Assembly: GCA_958510825.1 (NCBI GenBank) | Contig: OY294044.1 | Coordinates: 77,174,895 to 77,238,894, forward strand | DNA length: 64,000 bases | DNA from: Brachypterus glaber | Lineage: Eukaryota; Arthropoda; Insecta; Coleoptera; Kateretidae | Reading direction: 5' to 3' | In this document: positions 1 through 11,122 of the stretch, in pieces | Numbering within the stretch: the first letter of the stretch is position 1 | Layout: every line of letters starts with the position of its first letter | Program-made: the position numbers and the translations under genes | Notes under the pieces: generated by a model | The model's database searches: none | Seen by the model: the letters and a program-made list of their open reading frames with translations, nothing else | Told to the model about the DNA's origin: nothing

Positions 1-164
1 TAGTGTAGACGTAAGTGAAAATTCAAAAAAAAAACAATAATTCCACGCGTATTTTAGTAAAAAAACAAAAAAATTACATTTTTCCGACCAAAAATGGGTA
101 AAATACACTGCCCAGTAAAAGAGCTTTCCCATTTTACAACTCCGCGCATAAAATGGATTTTTTA

Positions 165-670
165 TTATTAGATTTACTTTTAGCAACCTTAAAAATATAC
201 CAATTTTCACGAAAACTACCCCCCGCCTCTTTGGGGTGCAGTTAGAACTTTTTATTATCAGCAACCTTTAAAATCCCAATACATCAATTTTCACAAAAAT
301 TACCCCGCACCCCTCAGGGGGTGAAATTAAAAAAAATTTAGAATAAATTTATTAAGATTCAGTTTTAGCGACCTCAAAAACCCCAATATATATATTTTCA
401 AGAAAACTACTCCTTGTCCCTCAGGGGGTGGAATAAGATTTTTTTTATTATCAGATTCACTTTTAGCAAACTAAAAAATCGCAATTTACCATTATTCAAG
501 AAAACTACCCCCCGCCCCTTTGGGGGTGGAGTTAGAATTTTTTTATAGTCATATTCAGTTTCAGCAATCTCAAAACCCCCAATATACCAATTTTCACGAA
601 AACTACCCCCCACCCCTCTGGGGGTGGATTTATAATTTTTGTTATTATCAGATTCACTTTTAGCAACCTC
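165..670 (-). repeat. Tandem array in left arm of family A element
   Basis: About five units of 95-105 bp, each with a C-rich box (ACCCCCCGCCCCT-like), TTTTCACGAAAACTACC, and TTTTAGCAACCTC. They are the reverse complement of the units in the right arm. Open frames seen across them come from the repeat period and are not genes. Confidence 0.85.
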
Positions 671-939
671 GAAAAGCGATAAAGAAAGAACTATTTAACA
701 TATTGACTTAAATCTTTAGGTATTTTGTCGAAAATCATAATGGCAAGTTCGCTAGTGTAATTTTTTTTTCAAAGGCTTGTAATTTATTTTTTAGTCCCCC
801 TTTTGTTCCCATTTTAAAATTTTTCAAAATTTCGAAAAGCCTTGTATTCGTGCAAAAATTTTCAAATTCTTTTTTGCGTATTTTTGCGTTTTATGACGTT
901 TTATGTCCATATAAATCATTTTCAAGCAAAAAAAAAATT

Positions 940-962
940 GTCGGTCGGTCGGTCGATCGGTC
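940..962 (+). repeat. (GGTC)n microsatellite
   Basis: GTCGGTCGGTCGGTCGATCGG lies in the centre of the family A element. The same tract, longer, is at 23579-23618 in the second copy, so it is part of the element. The text after it (GCACGATAACTTAAGAACGC) is shared by both copies. Confidence 0.85.
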
Positions 963-1079
963 CGGAAAATCTTATGTGCACGATAACTTAAGAACGCTTT
1001 AAGCTAGACACTTGAAATTCGGCATACAGGTATGTTACCAAAAGTTCTAGCTCGGGATTGTTTTTGGTGAACATTGGGG

Positions 1080-1925
1080 TGCGGCAAGGCTATAGAGGGA
1101 TTTTTGAGGTTGCTGAAATTGAATCTAGTAATAAATTTTTTCTAACTACACTCCCGAGGGGGTGGGGGGGTAAATATTTTTAAATATTTTCATCAAAATT
1201 TGTATATAAGGGTTTTAGGGGTTGACGAATATGAATCTGATAATAATTTTTTTCTAATTTCACCACCTGAGGGGTGGGGGGTAGTTTTCGTGAAAATTTA
1301 TATATTGGGGTTTTTGAGGTAGGTAAAACTGAATCTTTTAATAAAATTTTTCTAATTTCACCCACTCAGGGGTGGGGGGTAGTTTTTGTGAAAATTGGTG
1401 TATTGGGGTTTTTGAAGTTGCTGAAAGTGAATCTCATAATAAAAAAAAAACTAAATCCACCCTTGAGGGGTGGAGGTAGTTTTCGTGAAAATTGTTATAT
1501 TGGGGTTTTTGAGGTTGCTGAAAGTGAATTTGATTATAAAATATTCTAACTCCACCCCCAAAGGGGCTGGGGGTAGTTTTCGTGAAAATTTGTATATTGA
1601 GGTTTTTCAGGTTGCTGAACGTAAATCTGATAATAAAAAAATCTTACTCCACCCCCTGAGGGGCAGGGGGTAGTTTTCTTAAAAATTTATATATTGAGGT
1701 TTTTAAGGTAGCTAAAACTGAATCTTTTAATTAGTTTTTTCTAATTTCACCCACTGAGGGGTGGGGGGTAGTTTTTGTGAAAATTTGTGTATTGGGGTTT
1801 TTAAGGATGTTGAAAGAGAATCTGATAATAAAAAAGTCTTAACTCCACCCCCTAAGAAGCGGGGGTAGTTTTAGTGAAAATTGGTATGTTTTTAAGGTTG
1901 CTAAAAGTAAATAATAATAATAATA
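1080..1925 (+). repeat. Tandem array in right arm of family A element
   Basis: About eight units of 95-105 bp built on GAGGGGTGGGGGGTAGTTTT, GTGAAAATTGGTATATTGGG and GTTGCTGAAAGTGAATCTG, then an A-rich stretch. The units differ by point changes and small indels, so the array is not freshly amplified. It is longer than the left array (about five units). Confidence 0.85.
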
Positions 1926-1987
1926 AAAAATCCATTTTACGCGCGGAGTTGTAAAATGGGAAAGCTCTTTTACTGGGCAATGTGTTT

Positions 1988-3030
1988 TAAAGTATATGTA
2001 TAAATTTTAAACAAGACAAATTTCAAAATATAAAAAAGCAAAAAAAAAAAAATTTTTAATCGAAAAACCAGAACAACCCTTTTAAATAGAGTTACTTGAT
2101 ATTTTTTTCCATTCAAAGGTCGAGGAATAACCACCCTATCGGTCTCTTTACATAACTTATAACTATATTTTTAAGTTTTACATAATATATTGTGTATTTT
2201 CACATAATAAATTATGTATTTTTGACAAACAAACAAACAAACAGAATATGCTCGGTAAAATTTTATCACATAACTTATTATGAAATTATACAGAACAAGT
2301 TCTGGAAAACTCACACTGTCAGCATATTTTTTTATCAGTGTATTTTAGTGTGCCCAGAATTTTAAAACTTTTTTAAAATTTTAAAGGTCCTAACCCCCAA
2401 AGTTGGTGATGGTGATTAGATTACCACCCTAATTTATCAGAATTAAAAAAAAAAGAGGTGGCGCACAGCCATTTTTTGTAAAAAGAATCGTTTTTCCAGA
2501 TTTAATTTGTTTTCTATAGATTATAAATAAAGAGTTTGCACAGAATTGTGATCTTGGATAAATAGGGAGAAACCCCAATTTTTTTCAAAAAAAAATCATC
2601 AACAAACGGCCTTGTTGTGACCTTGGAAAATCAAATTTTGAAGTTATATATAATTCTGATATACCAGAACACTGTTAAGTGTTACATGTATTCTGACTTA
2701 AAAGCCATATATAAATATTTGATTCCTTTATACGGAGTGTTCGAAAAACAACTTTTTTTTTAAATTACACGATTTTTCTACACTTTTTTACACTTTTTAT
2801 TTCTTTAGTACCCATGACTAATAAAAAAATACATTTTTTTGTGCAAAAACGTGTTTTAGGATAACAAAGTAATAACTTTTTTCTTTTTTCAGAAACCGTA
2901 GATCGAATACCCAATACCGAATATAAAGGACCACGTACATACACACCTTATGAGAAATGTCTCCGGCTTAAGATTAAAATATGTTTTAGTTCTCAACTGA
3001 TTGTAAAATCTACATGGGCACCAAGCTTTA
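1988..3030. other. AT-rich stretch without recognised gene
   Basis: I see no coding signal. It holds a short (CAAA)n run near 2225-2241 and a few short A/T runs. Some text is probably old repeat DNA, but I cannot name a family. Confidence 0.5.
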
Positions 3031-3312
3031 AGGGTTGGTGTAGTGGACTACCGCGTCGTACTTGACGAGTTTACTACCCAAAATAGCGTGAGTTCGGTTC
3101 TCACCGGCGCCGATTTGCCTTTTTCAGTTAATTAATAATTGAAATTTGGCGAAGGCATAAGTGAAGCGGACACTCCCTATAAATTGGTTCGAAAATCAAT
3201 TAAAGCCGGTGGTTCCCTCTACTACTAGCCCACACAAGTCCTGGGCTTAGGGGATGCTTAATTAAGTAGAATAGTACGAGGTTAAACAAAAATGTAAATG
3301 TAAAATGTAATT
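3031..3312 (+). mobile_element. tRNA-derived SINE, copy 1 (full head)
   Basis: The 5' part resembles a tRNA with internal RNA polymerase III promoter boxes: box A-like TTGGTGTAGTGG (about 3035-3046) and box B-like AGTTCGGTTCTCACC (about 3091-3105). The body includes AAAGCCGGTGGTTCCCTCTA and ends GTACGAGGTTAAAC, followed by an ATGTAA-type tail. Copies on the minus strand at 42084-42275 and 54575-54810 share the body. The tRNA of origin is not determined. Confidence 0.8.
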
Positions 3313-3599
3313 GTTGTGATAGAGCTTAACAAAAAAATTATTAATAATAAATCCCGAACAAAACAAGGTATTTAGATGGAACTTGAACTGAATTACTAAG
3401 AATAATAAAATCTTAATTTTAGAAGGGCGTCCAAAAGGGGGTTATTTTTTTATTTTTTATTTTTGCTTTTTGCTTTGGTTCGCTACTGACTTTTCTAAGA
3501 CTTTTTGTACAATATTGCGGCCCTAAAATCAAAAAAAAAATTGTTTTCATTTTCAGGTTTAGAATGTCATGAAACGTCGAGAAAATGTGAAAAAAGTGG

Positions 3600-4275
3600 G
3601 TGTTAAAAAAATGTATGTCGGTCTGTCTGCATGTAAACCTTATAACTTTTGAACGGAACGTCCGATTCAAAAAATTCTTTCACGAAAGTATTCAGGACCT
3701 TTTCTATTTGCGTCACATCAAATATGGTCAAAAACTATAATTTTTAGCGATATCTCACTTATTATTTATGGTAGGCCAATTTTTTTGCAAATGAAAATAA
3801 CGTTTTTGCACGACCTCAGGACTAAACGTGGCTGTTTTAGTCCCTTGCACTCATGCAGCGGGACTAAACAACCAGTTTAGTCCCTTGTTATATAAATAAC
3901 TATTAATTCCCTACAAAAACACATGTGATCATTTTTATCGTAGGACTGTTAGTTTCCGAGATATAGGCATTTTAATAAATTTTGATATATTTATTCATTT
4001 TTAATTAGATGTCAAATTTTGACACTAGTAAAAAGTCAGTCAGGTAAAATAAAATTTTGATTAAATTTATACCTGATAATGGCCTCATGAAAAAAGACAA
4101 TTCTAAAAAGCTAGAAAGAAAAAACAAAAGAAAATTATCAAAAAATACAGAACAACTAACGAATCCGTGAAAAACGAAAACAAGAAAATTGCTGATAGAC
4201 TTAAACTTTTACCATTAGTTTAAAATAGGTAACAAGATTACCACCCGTCTAGAAAAGGTACCCGTTTCACATTTT
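3600..4275 (+). mobile_element. Dispersed repeat family H, copy 1
   Basis: The segment contains GTCTGTCTGC, then AACCTTATAACTTTTGAACG, then a long AT body and an end at ACCCGTCTAGAAAAGGTACC. The reverse complement of the same order is at 14370-15000, and the start recurs at 38050-38240. Such modules next to GTCTGTCT tracts are common in insect non-autonomous elements. No TIR was resolved. Confidence 0.7.
3829..3888. repeat. Four alternating inverted GACTAAAC motifs
   Basis: GGACTAAACG, GTTTTAGTCCC, GGGACTAAACA and GTTTAGTCCC occur within 60 bp in alternating orientation, so two nested hairpins can form. They sit inside the family H repeat and no function is evident. Confidence 0.6.
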
Positions 4276-4523
4276 TCGTATTTTAGCCCAAGTCCGACTA
4301 AATATCTTGTTTCGTTGGCGAGATATCAAAAGTAAAAAAAAAAACCACAAAAAGTAAACCTAGATTTTTAATTGTCTTTTCCGTTATTAAGACATCAAAA
4401 TACATAAAATATTTTTTTTTCGCAAATATTAAGAAAATCATGCGGTAAGGGGTCAACGTGCTTCTCTTTGTTTTAAATTATTATTAAAAAATTTGCGCGC
4501 TACAAAAGCAGATGTTTATATAT

Positions 4524-5337
4524 CGTCGGCTTACAAGTAAAAGGCACTAAGTCACTTTTTTGCAAAAATGGGATTTTAATGGCACTGTAATTAATTTTTG
4601 ATGATCTATGTATAGGTACACCGAACTAACTTCTAGGTAGACTGCCAAGGGAGTTACCCACTATACAAAACGCACCAATTTGATTTTGATTAAAATTTTA
4701 TCTGGCAATAGGCACTAAGTCACTTAGTGCACTTAGTGCGTTTTACTTGTAGATTATTTCAAATGTTTCTGCACTAAGCGACTTTCTAAAAAGAGTTAAT
4801 TTATAAAAATATGATTGCTTGAATCAATTATATGATACAATATCGCGTTATTTATTGTACTGACAAACGCATTCAAATTTTGCTATGTTAAAGTTGATGG
4901 AATAGAGACAGAACAGAAATAACAAGAATATAAAAAAATACTAAAGTTCGCGGCAAGTTCGGACAGCCCTTAGAAATGCACCCTGAAGTGTTTTATCATT
5001 AATAATGATTCATTAAAATTATTGACTTTAGGAGATGCTTCTTTGCCGGCACAGCCGATGGCTTCTGAAAACTGTCTTAGTTCTGGCATAGTAAGCAGTT
5101 TCATATAATTAATACTAATTAATTATTATTATTAATTTTGAAAACTTTCTTTAAACAATCAAAAAGTCCAAACCCTTCTTTTAAAAATCTATTTTTTGAA
5201 AATTTATGTAAATATCTTATTTTCTACTTATATTACGTTACATTACATTACGTTTAATTAATAGAAGGGTTTTAATTTTAAATAGTTGTTTTTTATATTA
5301 TTTTATTGACTTAGTGTTCTTTACTTGTAAGCCGACG
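4524..5337. mobile_element. MITE family B, unit 1
   Basis: The TIR is CGTCGGCTTACAAGTAAAAG at the left and its complement CTTTACTTGTAAGCCGACG at the right. An internal relic of the same end (CACTTAGTGCG...TTACTTGTAG) lies near 4720-4750, suggesting a compound element. It has no coding capacity. The flanks read ATAT on both outer sides of the two-unit block. Confidence 0.75.
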
Positions 5338-5587
5338 TCGTGGGCCTACAAGTAAAAGGCACTAAGTCCATGTCTTTTTTCAAATTTAGTTGAATTAAAC
5401 TACTTCAATTTTTCTTTATTTAACTGCAAATGGAGCATTATTATGTCCAAAAATGTCATTGCAATTTGCGGTAGTTTTTTTCCAAAAACAATTATTACAA
5501 AAATTAAAAAACAACAATGAAAGTTAAATTTGTGAATATCTCAAAACCATGTTTTTGGACTTAGTGCTCTTTACTTGTAAGCCGACG
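5336..5587. mobile_element. MITE family B, unit 2
   Basis: A shorter unit shares its left junction with unit 1. Its left end is CCTACAAGTAAAAGGCACTA and its right end is CTTTACTTGTAAGCCGACG. The two units sit back to back, so the block may be a tandem or solo-end derivative. Confidence 0.7.
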
Positions 5588-6363
5588 ATATATGCTCTGT
5601 TAAATTAAATAAACAAATACGAAAGGTTATCACCTATATCTTTATTAACAAAATCCAGTTCTGATTTGTTTTCGGGAAAATACTTTGACCTTAATAATTG
5701 TTGTATTATTTATTTTCGCTAAATATTTTCCCACTGATAATTATCAGTATAATGTATAGCAAAATATGTCTTATATTCATCTAAACGCATTTGCTTTGCC
5801 ATATGGGTACTTTTAATCAGGCGCGTCCTCTCTAGCGGATGTAATTTAGTCAAAACCTCAAAACCTTTTAGGTGTTTGAATGATCATGCCCCCCCCCCCC
5901 CCAAGTAATCTATATGACCGTCCTTGCTCTTAATACACCCCCACTTAAGTACCTACAAAAGAAAGAAAAGAAAGAAGAAGAAGAAGAAGAAAAAAAAGAG
6001 TATAGCAGTACAAAAAATATAAAAGTAAAAAGATACAAAATCTTACCCTAGAAATCCAAGTTGGGATCATCCAGCATCTTAAATACTCGGGATAGGGCCT
6101 TTTGGCTCTTTCCCTTCTTCTTTTTTATGTACTTTTTGTAGTTTTTTTAGCCCATGCCTTCTCGGCAAATCGAAATGTCCCAATCTTGGGAGTAGCTTGT
6201 TGGTTGATTTGGCAAACCAATGCCGCATGAAAAGAAAGAATAAGAACAACAAAGGATGGGCGGAACTTCCACCGAGGAAGTAAAATTATATTTTCAGTTA
6301 TAATTTATTACCAACCTGAAAGTTTCCATATTACCGATAAGCTCCCCTTGAGAATTTGGAATA
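5588..6363. other. No gene recognised; poly-C and GAA tracts
   Basis: A run of 14 C lies at 5889-5902, and an AAGAAAGAA / (GAA)n purine tract is at about 5944-6000. The remainder shows no coding signal or clear repeat ends. Confidence 0.6.
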
Positions 6364-6365
6364 TA

Positions 6366-7491
6366 CAGGGTTATTCAAAAATAAGTTCCAGAAATTTAAT
6401 TAAAAAAATTTGAACAAAAGTTCCTATAAATTTTGGTCCGGAAATGAGTCCTAAGGCAGCTACGACCCTTCTAAGGGTACATCTAAAAAGTAGTTTTTAT
6501 TTAATATTTCTGGAACCCTATAAACCACAAAAACGATTTTTGATAAAGGCTATCATTTCATGTAATTTTTATTTAGTAATTTTAACCAGGGACGTGCAAA
6601 ATGAGGGGGCGATGTCAGTTTTTTTATCCGTAGATTTTTTGACATTTTCTCAATAAAATATTAATATTAATTAAAAATATATAAAAACGGTACTCTTGAT
6701 GTAACACCGTAGGGGCAATCCTCGGGGAAATCGTTTTCCATAAAATTGCAATTAAAGAGATAATATCACGTTCTGGGCATCAAAAATAGGAACTAAAAAA
6801 TGCACAAAAAAAAATTAATACTAAAGAGTGATTCTACATTAAAAACTGTGAAAAAAGGATCATATACATCTAGGTTCGAAAATCAGTTTTAAGAGTACTA
6901 CAGAGTAACACTTTTTAAGGGACCGTAACTCCCTTAAAAGCGATTTGTGGATATTTGTGTATGGGAAGTTTTTTTCGTGGTTTTTAATGTAGAATCTCTC
7001 TGCAGTATTGAAATTTTAATTGGTGCATTTTTTAGTTCCTATTTTTGATGCTCAAAACGTGAAATGGCCTCTTTAATTGCAATTTTCTCGAAAACGGTTG
7101 GCCCTACAGTGTTACATAAAGCAAACCTTTTTATGTATTTTTAATTAAAGATTAATATTTTATTGAGAAAATGTCAAAAAAGTTAAGGATAAAAAAGTTT
7201 GGGGCAAAAAAGTGACCTCGCCCCACATTCGCAAGTCCCTAGTTAAAACTACTAAATAAAAATTGCATGAAATTACCTTTATCAATGTTAAGGCATGTGC
7301 AAAAATTCGTTACTGTGGTTTATAGGGTTCCAGAAATATTAAATAAAAACTACTTTTTAGATGTACCCTTAGGAAGGTCGTAGCTCCCTTAGGGCTCATT
7401 TCCGGACCACTCTTTATAGGAAGTTTTTTTTCATATTTTTTAACGTAGAATCAACTCTTAAATTTCTCGAACTGATTTCTGAATAACCCTG
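6366..7491. mobile_element. Foldback element, family C, complete copy
   Basis: The element is palindromic over almost its whole 1126 bp, with its centre near 6930. The ends are CAGGGTTATTCA and TGAATAACCCTG, flanked by TA on both sides (6364-6365 and 7492-7493). The TA duplication suggests mobilisation by a Tc1/mariner-type transposase. Arm pairs such as GGACCAC/GTGGTTTATAGGG stay recognisable throughout. Degraded relatives lie at 16205-16450, 19600-19725 and 59270-59900. Confidence 0.8.
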
Positions 7492-7493
7492 TA

Positions 7494-7929
7494 TATAGTA
7501 TTTGGATCGTAATCTCGTGAGTCCTCTAGAATTTTTCATGACTAAGGGCCTGCATGCCTCGAGTGCTACTCTGGATTACGAATAGTTATTTACAGAAGTT
7601 TGGTTGATTGATCAAAGGTTTGATTTTAGTTTTAGCCAAAGGGGTAGGAAGCGCTCATTAAGGAGTAAACAAGTCTTGAAGATATGTAATGCTACGCATT
7701 CCATTATATACTATTCACAGTAAATGGTATATTGCATTTTCCCAAATACTTAAATATTATAATATTATTGAAATAAAATATTTAAAAAAAAAATTAAAAA
7801 AAATTCAAAAGATCTTTTTTTGAAAAACGAAAAATTTTTTTTCGAAAAAAAAAAACATTTTTATTTTATTTTTCCCAAAAACTAAATTTTTTGAACGAGT
7901 TGGGATATCGACTTTAAATTTATAACTCA
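7494..7929. other. No gene recognised
   Basis: AT-rich. The text GCATTCCATTATATA...TATTGCATTT near 7697-7740 recurs in inverse context at 50015-50055, so part of this is dispersed repeat. Confidence 0.5.
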
Positions 7930-8420
7930 AAAATAAGACAACTTAAACTATCTTTTTGGATTTATTTGATATTTTTAGCTTTAAAAATGTAGGCAAGGGG
8001 CATGGGGGGCAGCAATTTTTTTAATAGATAGGGTGTCTTGTGATACATCATTTTAAAGCCTTTAAATTTCTCTATTCGACCACATATTTTTTATTTTTTT
8101 GATACAATTTTTGAGTGTTGAAAAAAAAAGTCAAAATTTCTTAAAAAAAAAAACAGTTATTGAAAAATTGCTTATTTCATTATGCAAATACGTCAATTAT
8201 AGTTTTAAACTAATTTTATAGATATAAATAAAATATAACAAAAAAAAATCGCATTTTTTAGTAAAAAACATTGAAAAATAAAAACCTTAAAAAAAATGTT
8301 TAATAAATTAAAAACTATATGGTCTAATAGATAATATTATTTGCTTTAAAATGATGTATCGCACGATTCCCCTTTCCATTAAAAAAAATAACCCCTTTGC
8401 ACCCCTGACCACATTTAAAA
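7930..8420. mobile_element. Foldback, family N, copy 1
   Basis: The left arm carries GTGATACATCATTTTAAAGC and the right arm its complement GCTTTAAAATGATGTATCGC, with AT-rich sequence between. Related foldbacks are at 24340-24720 and 52050-52560, and a single arm is at 20990-21120. There is no coding capacity. Confidence 0.7.
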
Positions 8421-9557
8421 AACTAGATGAAACGTTGCAAGCACCCTGTCAAAACATCGGCACTATTGTACACTAGAGCCATCTAGTTAGCAAATTTCAA
8501 ACTAGGTGTTCTGTTTGATTTTAAATTCTGTATCTTTAAAACATTATATTCTAGCAAAACACTGTATATAACATTTTTTATAGGGCTCAACCCTTTATAG
8601 GTTTTAGGTTGAATAATTTCCCACCCACCTTGCAGAGAACGCTCTTTGGAATATTACTTTCCCATGTGCGCAGATGACGTATTTAGAGTCGTACAAAGTC
8701 AAGCATACGCTTTATCGATCAGTCGCATATATTTTTTCGATGCGACCGCATGATCTACCTTTACAGGAAATTATTAACCCAGTTTAGATATCGGAAAATT
8801 GGAAAAAAAAAATAAATTATATTTTCATACGTGATTTTTAGATAGTGAAAAGTAAAATTGAAAATTCTTAATAAGTAAGTATACTCATATATGATTACTT
8901 ATTACAAATAGGGTATTAATTTAAAGTATTTTTTCTTTTTTCAATTTTTTTCATACCTATTTTTATATAATTACACAATGTTAGGATTAAAAAAAAATAA
9001 CAACGCAATTTGTTTTTATTTATAAAAATAAAACTAAATAAAATATCATGACTTTTTAACAATATCTGGATAGGAAAATTCTTGTTATACCATTGTTTTA
9101 TAAAAAATATATAACTTGTTATTTGAGCTATTTTGCGCTCTATGTAAATGCCCTACATATATTGTGAAAATGGCGTAATGACACTAGTGTACAAAAGGTT
9201 TTGAATGTAGTTTCGTTTACTAAAAACTAGTTACTGCTGCAGTTTCATGTGTTTTAGACGGATTTGACCCACCTGAGTACGAAAATATTAATCATTTTTT
9301 GCGGAAATGTACCTTTCGCCCGTGGTCGACAAAATATTTTTTACAAAATGTTTGCTATTTTTGCCATAGAACATTACTTATACTGACTTATTTTTATAAA
9401 CTAACGCTAGAATTAAAAAGAGGCGGGCTTGGGGAAAGCCTGACTACAATTCAGCCGCGAGCGCGTGCGGCTGAACTACCGTACTACCCAATTTTTTGCC
9501 ATTTCAACAATTTTTGATCAAAACTTTTACTTCAGGGTAATAATTTTTCAGGACAAT

Positions 9558-9842
9558 ATGGAGTATCTTTCTGAAAGAGAGTTAGAAAAACTAATCAATG
9601 AGGCAGTTATTCAATTGCACGAAATAACTGATGAACAGGCAGAAAACTCTGAAGTAGATGGTGACTCTGATGCAGAGGATATTTTACCCGTAAATACTCC
9701 TTCTTCAACAATAAATAAAACACCCACATTATCATCATCTATTTTATCTGAAACCTCCAAACCAAACCTCTTATTCAGAAAGCCCATCAACATTAAGATA
9801 CGGAATACGTCCACGGAAAAGAACTTTAAGTTTGTCAAGTAG
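9558..9842 (+). pseudogene. piggyBac transposase, N-terminal acidic part
   Basis: The ATG at 9558 follows a splice-acceptor-like TTTTTCAG, suggesting a leader intron. The frame reads MEYLSERELEKLINEA, then an acidic stretch (DEQAENSEVDGDSDAED) and a Ser/Thr-rich tail. It is out of frame with the downstream part: near 9780-9840 another frame continues with a basic then Ser/Asp-rich string. Acidic N-terminal tails are usual in piggyBac transposases. This is inferred to be the start of the same broken gene. Confidence 0.65.
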
Positions 9843-9850
9843 TTCCAGCG

Positions 9851-11122
9851 ATGATGATCATCGATGAATCTCGTGAAAATGATCAGAATATTTTAAATAT
9901 GCCACATGTAACTGCTGAGAAAGTTTATGGCCTTGAGGGCGAAAGTGAGGAAACAATTGAAGAGGAAAATGAAGAAATCGAAAACACCCAAATGCCAAAA
10001 AGAGGATCACCTACCTTTGACCGTTTATATAAAGTCAGACCTCTCTTAGAATATTTGGGCAAAAAGTTTAAAGAATATTATTCTCCCTCTCGATATATTT
10101 CAATAGATGAGAGCATGGTAGCATTTAAAGGTCAAACCAGCTTGAAACAATATATGCCCAAAAAACCTATAAAGCGTGGTTTTAAAATTTGGGTCATGTG
10201 TTGTGCTGCTACTGGCTATATGCTCGCATTTGATGTATACAGCGGAAAGGATATCGATGGCATGGTTACTGGAAATTTAGGTGAAAAAGTAATTTTAAAA
10301 TTATCAGAGGCTCTTAAAGGTATATTTTATTGCCTTTTCTTTGACATTTTTTTCAGTTCTGTCGCCCTATTATTTAGAATTCTAGAAAAAAATTTGTTTG
10401 CCTGTGGAACTGTACGTAAAGACAGAAAAAATCTTCCAGATAACACAATTATCTCTAAAAATAAGCTAAAACTACATGCTATGGAATGCGCAATGAGCGG
10501 TGATATTTCCTTTGTAAAGTGGATGGATAGAGGAAAAAAACCTGTGACAATGTTAAGTTCAATGCACAATCCTTCTAAACTAACTAAAGTAAAGAGAACT
10601 AATAAAAGAGGCGAAATTGAGGATGTATCTTGTCCAGTAGCTATATCTGATTATAACAGTTATATGGGGGGAGTAGATCGTATGGATCAAATGATAGCAG
10701 CCTATTCTGTAGCCAAAAAATCTCGTCGGTGGTGGATGAAGCTTTTCTATTATTTTCTGGATTGTGCTATTGCTAACAGTTTTATTCTGTACAAACAATC
10801 AATGAAGAATAAAAATCAAAAGGCTCTTAGACATTTGAATTTTAGATCAACCCTGGTTAATGAACTTATTGGAACATTTTGTTCCAAACTCAGAAGAGGT
10901 TATCAGCCAATGAAAGGATATGCCAAAAAAAGAAACTCTGGAGTTATAACTGTTGCCAATACAATTAGACATTCGGCAGGAAAACATTTGCCCGAATTAA
11001 TTAAAACATATAGAAGATGTGCAGAGTGTAGTACAACTAAAAAGGAAAAGCGTAGCAATATGATTTGCAAGGAATGCAACGTAGCTCTATGCAAAAAATG
11101 TTTTCACACTACTATTAATTAA
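9851..11122 (+). pseudogene. piggyBac transposase, catalytic and zinc-finger part
   Basis: The 423-codon frame carries the DDE core of a piggyBac transposase, which cuts and joins at TTAA sites in the nucleus. The catalytic aspartates are visible: SIDES (D86), FFDIFFSS (D165, usually DNFF) and GGVDRMDQ (D276, with D279). The spacing is like that of the family. RLYKVRPLLEYL begins the recognisable core. About 100-150 residues that normally precede it are missing after the acidic stretch at 28-46, so the gene has an internal deletion. The C terminus (about 389-420) is a cysteine-rich zinc finger ending CKKCFHTTIN. A frame break also separates it from the N-terminal part, so no active protein is expected. 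Confidence 0.88.

Larger units (their letters stand above)
101..1987. mobile_element. Foldback element, family A, copy 1 (complete)
   Basis: The two ends are inverted copies of about 60 bp; the left begins near CACTGCCCAGTAAAAGAGC and the right reads GCTCTTTTACTGGGCAATG. Inside each end lies a tandem array of about 100-bp units, in opposite orientations. A unique centre (about 680-1080) holds a GGTC microsatellite. Half copies lie at 23430-24276 and 38416-39037. No transposase is visible. The superfamily is not assigned; this looks like a foldback (inverted-arm) non-autonomous element. Confidence 0.8.

Noticed and set aside
1180..1673. Open frames such as GGSFRENLYIGVFEVA repeated across the array, also at 407-613, 23641-24143 and 38530-38736
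   Set aside because: They follow the period of the roughly 100-bp family A units and occur on either strand; no start context, and the text is a repeat artefact.
3031..3110. A functional tRNA gene
   Set aside because: Box A and box B are present, but no acceptor-stem pairing closes around them and the text continues into a SINE body and tail.
5889..5902. Poly-C tract as a functional G-quadruplex
   Set aside because: A single 14-base run, without four separated G-tracts; treated as low complexity.
10320..10370. A possible intron in the piggyBac frame (GGTATATTT ... TTTTTTTCAG)
   Set aside because: The translated text across it, FFDIFFSS, aligns with the conserved DNFFSS box that carries the second catalytic aspartate, so it is coding.
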